From: Ostreococcus lucimarinus CCE9901
Lineage: Eukaryota; Chlorophyta; Mamiellophyceae; Mamiellales; Bathycoccaceae
Reading direction: 5' to 3'
NCBI RefSeq assembly: GCF_000092065.1
Contig: NC_009363.1
Span: forward strand, 558,001 to 622,000
DNA length: 64,000 bases
The notes under the pieces were generated by a model. That model was not told the origin of the DNA. It saw only the letters and a list, made by a program, of their open reading frames with translations, and did not search any database. The first letter of the stretch is position 1; every line of letters begins with the position of its first letter. The position numbers and the translations under genes were made by a program. Below are positions 9,065 to 18,600 of this stretch, one piece after another.

Positions 9065-9940
9065 TCATCGCTGAATGACGACGGCGCCGGCGAGACCGGC
9101 GTCGGCGATGACGGCGTCGTCGTCGGAGAGCGTTTTCGGCGGAAAGCCCGAGAGCTGCAGCGTGTACGCGAAGGATTCATCCGGGCGCGATCTCGCGATG
9201 AAAGAGTGGATGTGCGCGACGGTGTGCGTGGTGTTGAACTTGGCCACCAAACGGCTTCCGTCGCGAAGTCTGATTTGAATCGACGTCGTCGGTTGGGACT
9301 CGTCGACGTTCCACTCGACCGTCGACGCGGGCGCCGTCGATGCGGGCGCCGGTTCGCTGTCGCTCGCGAGCGTGCGCCCGGATCCACCGAACGCCCTGTA
9401 CTTTGGCTCTTTCGGCGGTACGTACGGCTCGTGACGCTGCACTAAATTGATGTTCACCCGTTCGGTTCTGCTCCGCGGCGCGAGCTCCGCCGGCGCCTCG
9501 CCGCGTCCGATGGACTCCATGAACGCCACGTTCGCGGGGTCATCGAACGTGCGCAGCGGTCCATCATCGACCGTGAACCCATTCTGCCAAAACGTGACGA
9601 CGCGACTGACGATCCCATCGTCCGCGTTCGCCGCCGTCGCCGCGCTCGCTTCCTCTTCGTCCGCGGCTTCTTCCTCCGCGCTCGAGTTCAGCGTTCGCCC
9701 GCGTCCTCGAAACGCCGTCGCCGCCCCGCCTCGCGCGCCTCGACTTTCATTCGGGTTCAAATCCTCCGCCGTGCCGTCCATCGCACCGTGCGCGCGAGCG
9801 CTGTCGAACATCGACGCCAGTCGCGCGTCGGGTCGCTCTCGCGGGTCGATCACCGCCTGCCCACTCGACGCGCCGCCCGTGTACCACTCCTGCGGATCGG
9901 GGCCGTTCGAGTCGGAGGCATCGTCGTTGCGTTCGTTCAC
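9065..9940 (-). CDS. p47/Shp1-type Cdc48 cofactor (SEP and UBX domains)
   Basis: 291 residues. The SEP domain is at about 109-170 (VVTFWQNGFTVDDGPLRTFDD) and a C-terminal UBX domain at about 215-291 (SIQIRLRDGSRLVAKFNTTH, GFPPKTLSDDDAVI). Two SHP-type boxes, FRGRGRTL (77-84) and FGGSGRTL (184-191), fit the FxGxGxxL motif that binds the Cdc48 N-domain. The family recruits Cdc48/p97 to ubiquitin and Golgi/ER membrane fusion sites. The N-terminal UBA domain found in p47/Shp1 is missing from this frame. Either it was lost, as in several plant PUX proteins, or it lies in an unseen upstream exon. The 291-bp spacer to the GIGYF gene shows no UBA-like frame. Confidence 0.88.
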   Translation of the reverse strand: MNERNDDASDSNGPDPQEWYTGGASSGQAVIDPRERPDARLASMFDSARAHGAMDGTAEDLNPNESRGARGGAATAFRGRGRTLNSSAEEEAADEEEASAATAANADDGIVSRVVTFWQNGFTVDDGPLRTFDDPANVAFMESIGRGEAPAELAPRSRTERVNINLVQRHEPYVPPKEPKYRAFGGSGRTLASDSEPAPASTAPASTVEWNVDESQPTTSIQIRLRDGSRLVAKFNTTHTVAHIHSFIARSRPDESFAYTLQLSGFPPKTLSDDDAVIADAGLAGAVVIQR

Positions 9941-10231
9941 GTCGCGCAGGCCGCGAACGTTGGACTGCGAGCGCGGTCAGTCGGTTGATTTCGATGTCGT
10001 TGAGATTACTGAGATGACCACGCGAGCGCGCGTCGCGCGTCGATCGGGACGAATCGCGCGCGCGCGGGCGTACCATGTCGCGCGTGTTTCGTCGTGCGCG
10101 CCGTCGAGCGATCGGGAGACGTCGCGTCGCGAGGTGAGGTTCGTAACTGCTCCCGACTGGAACTACAATGACAAAGAGAAGAGTCGCTAGGCGTCTTCGT
10201 CGCCGGCGCCAATGCGGCGCCAAGGTGTCGG

Positions 10232-12991
10232 CTATTTCTTACCGCGGCGCTTCTTCTCCGCGGACGCCCAGCCGGCTTCGTTGTCCTCGCCGTCGGCACC
10301 GGAGAACCCGGGACCGGCGCCTTGAGCGGCCACCTTGGCGAGCTCGCCGTTGCCCAAACCTTCGGCGAGCGACGGGTCGGCGCGCTTTTGACGGATGAGC
10401 TCGACCGCGAACGCGCTAGCCTGCGGGGTTTTGCCCAAGTATAACGCGACGTACTCTTGAACCTCGCCCGCGGAGGGTAAACCGAGCAAGAAATCCACCA
10501 AAGTCATGTCGTCTGAATTGTTCAACTGGGACATTTGCGCCTTGCACCACGCGCGCAGGGCGTTTTTGTTGTTCAAAGGAGGCAAACCTGAAGGCAAGGG
10601 GGCGCTCGACGACATCGCGGACTGCGTGAGAGGGGCGACCGCGTTACCGATGACGGGTCGAGCCTTTGGCGCCTGCGACTGAGGCACAGACCTCGGCACC
10701 ACCATCGGCGCGGACGGACGCGGCGCGACTTGACTCGGCGCCGCGGCGGCGGCCCAGCCTCCAGAAGTTTGCATCGCCTGGTTTTGCTGGGCCATCGCCG
10801 CTTCAGCCTCGTGTTTCGCCGCGGCGCGCAACGCTTCCTCTTCCTGGATTTGCTTCAAGCTCTTGCCACCGCCGCCAGCGTTGCCACCCCAAGCCCCGCC
10901 GAAAGCGGTGTGCGTGCTCGGGGGCGGCGCGTTCTTCGCCGCTTGCGCGGCGCGCGCCTCTTCCTCGCGTTGAATATCCAGGAGCGTCTTACCGGCGACC
11001 GCCGCTGGTAGTGCAGGAGCGGCACCACCCCAGGCTGGTCCAGTCGGCGCCGCCTTCGCGGGTTCTGGTGCGGGTTCGACGCGCGGCGGCATCGTGACGG
11101 GGGGGGGCATCGCCGGCTGCGGCGGCGGTTGACGCGGCACATCTCGCGCTGCCGGTGGCGCGTCCCACTTCGAAGACGCATCCGCGCTCGCGACTTCTTG
11201 TCTACCACTTCTATCGTGCATGTGTCTGTTCTCGATGTCCGCGAGCGTCATACCGCGAGCTCGTGGCGGCGCCCCGCCCGCTTGACTAGATATCCCCAAG
11301 CCCGCGGCAAAGTTGGCGAGAGCGTTCGATCTCGCCGCTTGCTGCGACATGGCTTTAGGAGCGATGCCGTGCGACTGCTCTATCTCTTCTAACGTGAGAC
11401 CTCGCGGTGGAGGCGCTCCGGAAGGTTGCGCCTGCTGCGAGAGCCACGGTGGTAAACCGCCCTGCTGTCGCGGCGGCGGCGCCTGTTGTTGCGGCGGCGG
11501 CGCCTGTTGCATCGGGATGCGGTAGCGCCAGCCGTTTTGCAAGAGTTCGATTAACGGCATGAAGGGCGCACCGGCCGGAGCGTCGATCGGTTTGCACGGT
11601 AAATCGTTCGGAAAGAAGCCGCCTTGATGCCATTCTATGAGCTCTTGACGCGTGAACGGGCCCTGTTGCTGTCCCGAAGGATCGAGATAGAGCCAGTCGA
11701 CGTTTGCCGGTACCGGAGGCGGCAACTGCTGCTGCGTAGGCGGCATCTGTTGTCGTTGCTGCGGTGGGATCTGTTGCTGCGGCGGCGGCATCTGCATCGG
11801 CGGCATCTGCATCGGCGGCATCTGCACCGTTTGTTGCGGCGGCGCCTGCATCATGCCTCCGATGTGAGAGAGGTGCGGCATGAGCGTCTCGTCCTCTTCT
11901 AAAGCGACGAATCGAGATGTTCTCGATTGTTCTTGCGCTGGAACCGCGGGCTTGCCGAGACCAGCCAAACCGAGTCGTTCCTCCGCCGTGAGCTGCGGCA
12001 GCGCGGTACCCAAGAAAGAATCGTCCGTCAAGCTGGCGTCAGCCAAAGAGTTGCCTTCTTGAGCCCACTCGGGGACGTCGTCTTTCGCCTTACGGGTCGT
12101 CGTCGCCGCCGACGCCGCCGTCTTCGGTTCGGGCACCGGTTCCTTCTTCTTCTGCCAGTCGCCGTGGCGACCAATCATCGTCAGCTCCCACATCGGATCT
12201 CCCGGTTTGATCGCCTTCAACGGCACGTTCGTCCCGCACACGTCTTCTGGCAACTTACACGTCTGCAAAGCCTCCATCTCGCGCAGAATCGTCACCAACT
12301 GGGCGGCATCGTAGCGATACTTGGCGCCGTTCTCCTTCTTTTCTGGCGGCGTCTCCGCCGGCGCCGCGTCGTCGCCCGTCTTTTCGCCGTCGTCCGCAAA
12401 CTGCCCGCTCGCCGCTTTTCTCGCCATCACCGCATCGAAGAACGCATCGCTCACGCTGCTCACTTGCAACGCCCCCAAACTCAGCTCCAACGCCTGCCCG
12501 CCGCTCTTCCCGCGTCCCATCGTAAAACCGCGACCGGCGGGTCTCGTCGGAATCCCTTCCCGCGCCTGCGCGCGTCCGCTTCCGTGTCGTCCGCGCCCTT
12601 CGCCTCCCTCCGCCTTCGCATCGCCTCCCTCCGCTCGCTTCCCATCGCCGTCGATCCACGCCTTGGACCCCCACGAATCCCTCGCGTCTCGCTTGCCCCA
12701 CCCCGGCGGTCCGCCATCCTTCCCGTACTTCTCCCGTCGCTCACCTCGACTCGCGCGCTCGCGTCTCGACCCCCCGCTCGCCGCGCCCTGTCCATCGCCA
12801 TCGCCTCGCCACTTTACCTTCGCTTCCTCGCGCGTGTCGCTCTCTCGTCTCGCGCCGCCGTCGTGCGACTTTCGCGCGTCGCCGTCGCGATCGCGGTGTC
12901 CGTGCCCGTGCGCCGTGTGCCACCCCCCCCCGTCGTCCTGCCCGCGCGCGCTCGTCGCCCTCGACCCATCGTCGCCTTTCGCGTCGCTCAT
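10232..12991 (-). CDS. GYF-domain protein of the GIGYF/PERQ type (translation repressor adaptor)
   Basis: 919 residues. After an Arg/Gly/Asp-rich N-terminus, residues near 220 read KYRYDAAQLVTI, which contains YxxxxL plus a hydrophobic residue: the eIF4E/4EHP-binding motif with the extra Tyr seen in animal GIGYF proteins. The GYF domain is at about 430-490 (WLYLDPSGQQQGPFTRQELIEWHQ; NDLPCKP), which binds PPGΦ-type proline ligands. A long Gln/Pro-rich region surrounds it. The C-terminal block near 785-855 (NKNALRAWCKAQMSQLNNSDDMTLVDFLLGLPSAGEVQEYV) is the conserved helical module of GIGYF proteins. Animal and plant relatives link stalled or silenced mRNAs to cap-binding repressors and decay. 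That role is inferred here from the three modules together. Confidence 0.85.
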   Translation of the reverse strand: MSDAKGDDGSRATSARGQDDGGGWHTAHGHGHRDRDGDARKSHDGGARRESDTREEAKVKWRGDGDGQGAASGGSRRERASRGERREKYGKDGGPPGWGKRDARDSWGSKAWIDGDGKRAEGGDAKAEGGEGRGRHGSGRAQAREGIPTRPAGRGFTMGRGKSGGQALELSLGALQVSSVSDAFFDAVMARKAASGQFADDGEKTGDDAAPAETPPEKKENGAKYRYDAAQLVTILREMEALQTCKLPEDVCGTNVPLKAIKPGDPMWELTMIGRHGDWQKKKEPVPEPKTAASAATTTRKAKDDVPEWAQEGNSLADASLTDDSFLGTALPQLTAEERLGLAGLGKPAVPAQEQSRTSRFVALEEDETLMPHLSHIGGMMQAPPQQTVQMPPMQMPPMQMPPPQQQIPPQQRQQMPPTQQQLPPPVPANVDWLYLDPSGQQQGPFTRQELIEWHQGGFFPNDLPCKPIDAPAGAPFMPLIELLQNGWRYRIPMQQAPPPQQQAPPPRQQGGLPPWLSQQAQPSGAPPPRGLTLEEIEQSHGIAPKAMSQQAARSNALANFAAGLGISSQAGGAPPRARGMTLADIENRHMHDRSGRQEVASADASSKWDAPPAARDVPRQPPPQPAMPPPVTMPPRVEPAPEPAKAAPTGPAWGGAAPALPAAVAGKTLLDIQREEEARAAQAAKNAPPPSTHTAFGGAWGGNAGGGGKSLKQIQEEEALRAAAKHEAEAAMAQQNQAMQTSGGWAAAAAPSQVAPRPSAPMVVPRSVPQSQAPKARPVIGNAVAPLTQSAMSSSAPLPSGLPPLNNKNALRAWCKAQMSQLNNSDDMTLVDFLLGLPSAGEVQEYVALYLGKTPQASAFAVELIRQKRADPSLAEGLGNGELAKVAAQGAGPGFSGADGEDNEAGWASAEKKRRGKK

Positions 12992-13234
12992 CGCGCGATT
13001 CGCGCGTCGTCAGCGTCGTCGGCGCGCGGATTCTCCCGCCCGCGTCCGATCGACCGATTCGATCGAATCCGGCGTCGCGTCGCCTCGCGCGCGCTCCGCG
13101 GTGGCGCGGCGCGCGTCGTCGTCGACCGCGACGTCGTCGCCGAGAGCGCGTCGTCGCGACGCCGTGCGCGTCGCCGAGTCGCGCGCGCGCGTCGAATTGT
13201 CGCGCGATTCGATGCGTCGTCACTCCGCGTCGTC

Positions 13235-13972
13235 ATGCGCGCCGCGGCGCGCGTCGCCGGGGCGCTCGCGAGGCCCGGGCGCGCGCGTCGTCGAGCGTTC
13301 GCGCCGCGGCGCGCGTCGCCGCGTCGCGCGTCGACGCGCGCGGGCGCGGGCGCGCGCGACGACGGGGACGGCGGGCGACGCTTCGTCGCGCCGAGCGAGG
13401 GCGCGACGGCGGCGCTCGCGCGGGCGCTCGCGCGCGTCGCGCGCGAGGGAGACGTGATATGCCTGCGCGGCGACGTGGGGGCGGGAAAGAGCGCGTTCGC
13501 GCGGGCGTTCACGCGCGCGGCGACGGGGGACGACGGGCTGGACGTGCCGTCGCCGACGTATCTGGTGCAACAGCGGTACGACGCGCGCGAGGGAAGCGAT
13601 GGCGGGAGAGGGATGCGCGTGCATCACTACGATTTGTATCGCCTGCGGGACGCGAGCGAGATCGAGGCGATGGTGGATCTGGAGGAGAGCGCGGAGAGCG
13701 CGGTTTCGGTGCTGGAGTGGAGCGAACGGTTGGGACGGTTGACGCCGGAGACGCGGTTGGAGGTGCGAGTGCGCGCGATCGGGGCGGGAGAGCGCGCGTG
13801 CGGTGAGGTGGTGGATGACTCGGGCGAGACGGCGAGCGAGGAGGGCGACGAGGAGGGCGAGGAGGAGGAGGAGGAGACGGACGCGGCGTACGTGGACGTC
13901 GCCGCGCGATCGTTTCGGTTCGTCGGTTTCGGCGGCGATTGGGCGGATCGAATCGCGCGGATATCGCCGTAG
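13235..13972 (+). CDS. tsaE: TsaE-like ATPase for organellar tRNA t6A synthesis
   Basis: 245 residues: an Arg/Ala-rich transit-like N-terminus to about 45, then a TsaE core. Visible motifs are the P-loop GDVGAGKS (79-86), the SPTYLVQQRY segment, HHYDLYRLRDASEIEAMVDLEE, and VLEWSERLGRLTP. TsaE is the ATPase that drives the TsaB/TsaD complex making N6-threonylcarbamoyladenosine at tRNA position 37 in bacteria and organelles. The core is interrupted by an acidic insert (about 193-214, mostly Glu/Asp), unusual for the roughly 150-residue bacterial enzyme. It shares a 243-bp divergent spacer with the GIGYF gene. Its stop is 29 bp from the stop of the Hsp70-like gene on the other strand. Confidence 0.92.
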   Translation: MRAAARVAGALARPGRARRRAFAPRRASPRRASTRAGAGARDDGDGGRRFVAPSEGATAALARALARVAREGDVICLRGDVGAGKSAFARAFTRAATGDDGLDVPSPTYLVQQRYDAREGSDGGRGMRVHHYDLYRLRDASEIEAMVDLEESAESAVSVLEWSERLGRLTPETRLEVRVRAIGAGERACGEVVDDSGETASEEGDEEGEEEEEETDAAYVDVAARSFRFVGFGGDWADRIARISP

Positions 13973-14000
13973 TGCGCGCGATGAAAAATATGTAGAATTA

Positions 14001-15596
14001 CTAGTCGACGTTCGATCGCACGAGATCGTCGAGATCTTCCGGCCCCCAGTCGTCGTCTTCGTCCTCGCACGCCTCGTCCCAATCGCCGTCGACGCACGCG
14101 ACGTCGTCGTCGAAATCGATTTCGTCGCACGCGTCGTCGCGCGCGATGTTCATTTTCGCCGTGAGCGCGCGTATTAAACTCGCCTGCATGGAGTTGAGCG
14201 TCTGCACGTTTTCAATCGTGCCTTCGAGCGCGCCCGCGTGCACGGCGGCGCCGAGCGCGACGGCTTCGTCGGGGTTGACGAGCGATACGTTTGGCTTTCG
14301 ACCTAGAGTGTTTTCGACGAACCGTCGCACGCACGGCGATTTCGTCGCGCCGCCGACTAGGAGAATTTGATCGAACGGTCTTCCCGCCGCGCGTGACGCA
14401 CCATCTTTCTTCAGCGAGTTCTCCATGATGGCTTCCAAATCGACCCCCGCGCTGTCCGCGGCGGCGCTCACGGGACGCCGCATGCGGCGAAGGACGTCGA
14501 TGACGAGTTTTTCAAACAGTGAGCGAGTGATGATGCGCTTACTCCCATCAGGCATCGGCACCTCGACCTGCTCTTGATCACTCAACGCCTCGCGCGCCTT
14601 GCGAGCGACGCTCAACGCGCCTCTGGGATCGACGTCGGCGCCGAGCGATTTCGCCTCGGACGCGAGCCAAACCGCGATGATGCGATCAAAGTCGTCCCCG
14701 CCTAAGTTTGGGTCGCCACCCGTGGCTAACACCTCCACGGTTCCACCGCCCACCTCCAGCACGCTCACGTCGAACGTCCCTCCCCCGAGATCAAACACGA
14801 AGACGGTTTCGTCTTCGTCCACGTCCACGCCGTACGCCAACGCCGCGGCGACGGGTTCCTTCAGCAACCGCACGACGTTCAACCCCGCGAGATGTCCCGC
14901 GCGCGTCGTCGCTTCCATTTGCAAATCATCAAAGTACGCCGGCACCGTTATCACCGCCTTATCGATCGTCGTTCCTAACTCGGCCTCCGCCGCGTCCAAC
15001 AGCGTTCGCAGCACGTGCGCGCTCGCCTCCTCCGGTAGCACCAAGTACTCTTCCCCGCTCTCATCCACCGCCGCGATCGCCGCAAACTTCGTCTCGGGGT
15101 GTGGGACGACCCTGTACGGCACGTCTTTCGCCTGCGCCTTGCATTTTTTGTACTTTCGTCCGATGAACCGTTTCACGCTGTGCAGCGCGTTGCGCGAATC
15201 CTTTTGCATTCTTTTCTTCGCCTCTACGCCCACCGTCACCGCGCCGTCGGGGCCGAGGGCGACGACGGACGGAATCGTGCGAAGGCCTTGACACGGCACG
15301 ATCTCCGCGCGGCCGTCGCGGACGATGGCGACGGCGCTATTCGTCGTGCCGAGGTCGATGCCGCAAATTGAGCATCGAATCGACGCGGGCGCGGAGCGGC
15401 GTGAAACCGGGGCGCGCGAGCGCAGCGCGCGCGAGGGGGACGTCGACGACGTCGCGGTCGACGCGCGGTGAGGGGTGACGGCGCGCGAGGGCGCGAACAT
15501 CGCGCGAGTGTGTGGGGGCGGGGACGACGCGCGCTGACGAGGCGAGCGCGGCGACGGACGCGCGAAACAATCGTGGCTAAATGTCGCGCAATACAA
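14001..15596 (-). CDS. Hsp70-like protein, ATPase domain only, organelle-targeted
   Basis: 531 residues. Residues 1-73 are basic Ser/Ala/Pro/Arg sequence like a plastid transit peptide (Met33 is an alternative start). The Hsp70 nucleotide-binding domain starts at CGIDLGTTNSAVAIV (near 78) and keeps the phosphate 2 motif VFDLGGGTFDVSVLEV and adenosine motif ILLVGGATKSPCVRRFVE, ending at DEAVALGAAVHAGALEG near 460. The usual substrate-binding beta-sandwich and lid are absent. In their place is about 70 residues ending in a strongly acidic tail (FDDDVACVDGDWDEACEDEDDDWGPEDL). NBD-only Hsp70 relatives exist (HSPA13/STCH), but an acidic-tailed organellar one is unusual. The frame ends cleanly, with the tail itself well formed, so this does not look like a broken gene. 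Confidence 0.9.
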   Translation of the reverse strand: MYCATFSHDCFARPSPRSPRQRASSPPPHTRAMFAPSRAVTPHRASTATSSTSPSRALRSRAPVSRRSAPASIRCSICGIDLGTTNSAVAIVRDGRAEIVPCQGLRTIPSVVALGPDGAVTVGVEAKKRMQKDSRNALHSVKRFIGRKYKKCKAQAKDVPYRVVPHPETKFAAIAAVDESGEEYLVLPEEASAHVLRTLLDAAEAELGTTIDKAVITVPAYFDDLQMEATTRAGHLAGLNVVRLLKEPVAAALAYGVDVDEDETVFVFDLGGGTFDVSVLEVGGGTVEVLATGGDPNLGGDDFDRIIAVWLASEAKSLGADVDPRGALSVARKAREALSDQEQVEVPMPDGSKRIITRSLFEKLVIDVLRRMRRPVSAAADSAGVDLEAIMENSLKKDGASRAAGRPFDQILLVGGATKSPCVRRFVENTLGRKPNVSLVNPDEAVALGAAVHAGALEGTIENVQTLNSMQASLIRALTAKMNIARDDACDEIDFDDDVACVDGDWDEACEDEDDDWGPEDLDDLVRSNVD

Positions 15597-15667
15597 CGTC
15601 GGAGCGCGCGCGAACGGTGCGCACGTGGTCGCGAAACGACGTCGAGCGTCGCGATCGCGGGGCGTCG

Positions 15668-18600
15668 CTAAGGCCCGCGCGATTTGATTGGCGATTGCGC
15701 GGGCGTGTTCGCCGCCGACGGCAACCGACTCGACGGGCGCGGGACGACGGCGAAGGCGTCGTCACCGAGCGACGATCCGATTTGAACCTTGACGGGCAGC
15801 GGCACGGCTAAATTGAATTCGTTCGCGACGGATTCCATGGCGTGTCGCACGATTTGTGCGATGGCTTTGGCGCTGCGCGCGTCGCACTCGAAAACGCACT
15901 CGTCGTGCACCGTCAACACGAGCTGACATCGTTCGATGAGATACTTTGTGCGCAAAGTATCGATGACGCGCACGACTGCGGTCTTGAAGATATCTGCCGC
16001 GCTGCCTTGGCACACCGTGTTCACCGCCTGCCGCTCCGCGGCGGCCCTGTCGTCGTTATTCTTTGAGTGCAAATCTGGAAAATATCTGTGCCGAGCGCTG
16101 ATGGTCGTCACTCGAGCGATTGGCTTTTCCTCTCGCGCGCGGATGACGATGCCGTCTAGCCATTCCATCAGACGTGGAAGCATAGATTTGAATCGAGCGA
16201 CCTCGGATTTCGCCGCTTCTTCGCACATGCGCAAATCAGATGCCAATTTCTTAGCTCCGCTGCCGTACAACAATCCGTATACCAAATTTTTGCAATTCGT
16301 TCGCTCTTCGGCGAGCACGGTGTCGGGGGCTTTTCTGTACCACTTGCTAGCGAGCATCGTAAACGGGTCGTCTTTTAAGTTGTTTGGTTCAGGATTTTGA
16401 AGCATGTGAATCAGCGTGCGATCTCCACTGAAGTGCGCCATGATTCGAAGCTCCAGCTGCGAATAATCCGCGCGAACGAACACCTTGGCCGCCGGGGGCA
16501 CGAAGGCGGACCGTATCGATATCTTCGGCGCGTCGAGGCCGTAGAATTGATCACCACACGTCATGTCGTGCGCTAGCGAGTGAAAATTTGGTTCGCTGTG
16601 CGCCAACCTTCCACAGTCGTGATTGGTTTGAAAGATGGAATAGCGAATGCGAGAGTCATCGGCGTACATGCCGAGAATGGTGTCGGCGAAACCGCGTCTC
16701 TTGAACACGCTCCTGTGTTCTATGATGAGCAACGGAAACGGATGATTACTTTGCTCGTAGAGCTTGCGCAAGTTGTTGGCGTCGATACTGGTCTTCGCGC
16801 CCGGCGGCGGCGTGAGTTTCAAATGTTTGTACAGACGATCTTGCAGGTAGGTGTTGTTCGTCAGCGCTCTGCGTGCGATCGACACCGAAGAATCGAGAAC
16901 TATCCATTTTTGTGTCAAAGCGTATTCCTCTAGCTTCTTGAGACGATCATCCATCGTCGCCATCTCCTCGCGCATCTTGCGTGCGTCGAAAGGAATTCGG
17001 ACGGTTTGCATCGCCACGATCGGAGCTACAAACGGCATTTCGATCTCCATGAGAGGTCGGAGAAGCTCTTTCTCTTGACACTCTTTCCAAGTTAGGTGAC
17101 CCATGGCGTAGCACGCCGCGGTTGCTCGCGATAACGGTTTTAGATGGTCTCGATCTTTACCAAATCGATCCACAATATGACACGCCGCCTCGACGCCGCT
17201 CGTCGCTTCGCCCAACTCGGCGCTAAAGAGTTTCATAAGCGGATCGGTCGGGTCTGTCCCACGCATCAGCGCATCGTGTGCGCTTGCTTTGACTTCATCC
17301 GCACTTGGACGAAGAAGCCACGCGGCGATACGCACGTCCACGCACGGCTGTGCGAAACAGAAGAGACGGGCGGCGTACGTACTCGCTCGCGCGTCGACAA
17401 TGTTGCAGAGCTGTGACTGCAAGTCGATCGTAAACTTTCTTGGGCCTTCTTTCGATAGAATCTCGAGCGCACGCGCGATAGGGATGCCGACTATCTCGCG
17501 ATTTCTGATCGCATTCTTCTGCTCGTGCCTGTCGTACAAAAGCTTGGCGATGAACACAGCGCGCGAATTCAACGCCACAGCGATGCGCGTCGGCTCCTCG
17601 AACGCTCGACGCTCCCCCGACGACTCGTGAACGCTTTTCGGCTGGAAAATCACGGAATATGCCGAGGAATCCTGCCATATGCTCAAGAACGTCTCGATAT
17701 CTTCCGAGGTTTCGAGCAAGGTTGTGCCGACTGCCGTTCGCACATCGAGTTCAATCGCCAGATCTAACGAGTTCTCATTCGCCATGCCGGCTTCGATTTC
17801 TCGTATCTCGGCTAATCTAGTCTCAGTCTCTTCGCGTTCCTCCCGCGTCTGCTCTGCTACAATTTCTCTGGCGCGAGCTAAAATCTCCCGAGCCGCTCGC
17901 ACGATGGCCGAGGGCGCCATGCCGTTCTTGTTGTACTGCTTCAACACGGCGGCGATTTTATCGACACTACCCAAAGTCACGATGGCTTTCGGCGTCGTGA
18001 TGCCTCCCGTGTACAACGCTCTGGCGCGATGAATTCCAATGTACGGAATTTTCGTCAATTCTAATATCTCTTCCTGTGCCCCAGCGGTGATTCGATCGCT
18101 GATTCTAGTGATTAAACCCTCCATGTCGCCCCAACCGAGAGTACCACAAATCGCCGCTACGTACGACGCGAAACGCGCACACGATTTTTGTTCCTCTAAG
18201 ACGTCGAACGCACGAACACCGTACTTGCTGGTGATACTTTCGATTGGAACTTCTTGTATCAAGTCCGTAAGAAACAATGCGACGTGAAAGCGCTGACATG
18301 CGAATCGCTGAAGCTGGTGAGCAATTGTGATGTCACGTTTGTTCGAGCGCAACCTTTGAACATAACGCTCGTCTATGCCAACCTTTTCCGCGATCCGTAA
18401 TTGCTCCGCGTTCAGATTCGACCAGAGCACTGCGAGTGCGTCCAGCGTCCTAAATTTGTTCAGATTCACCGGCGCCCCTTCGTCGTCGAGCACCGGTGGA
18501 GCAGTCAAGAGATAGAGTAAATGCAGTGGCGTGCTCAGTACCAAATCTTCGCGAGCCGTCTTCACGTCTCGAATGATTGGCTGCACTTGATCCAGAGGCA

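Noticed and set aside
9730-9760. GGGTTCAAATCC string that resembles a tRNA T arm
   Set aside because: It lies inside the p47 coding sequence and the five-base stems do not pair.
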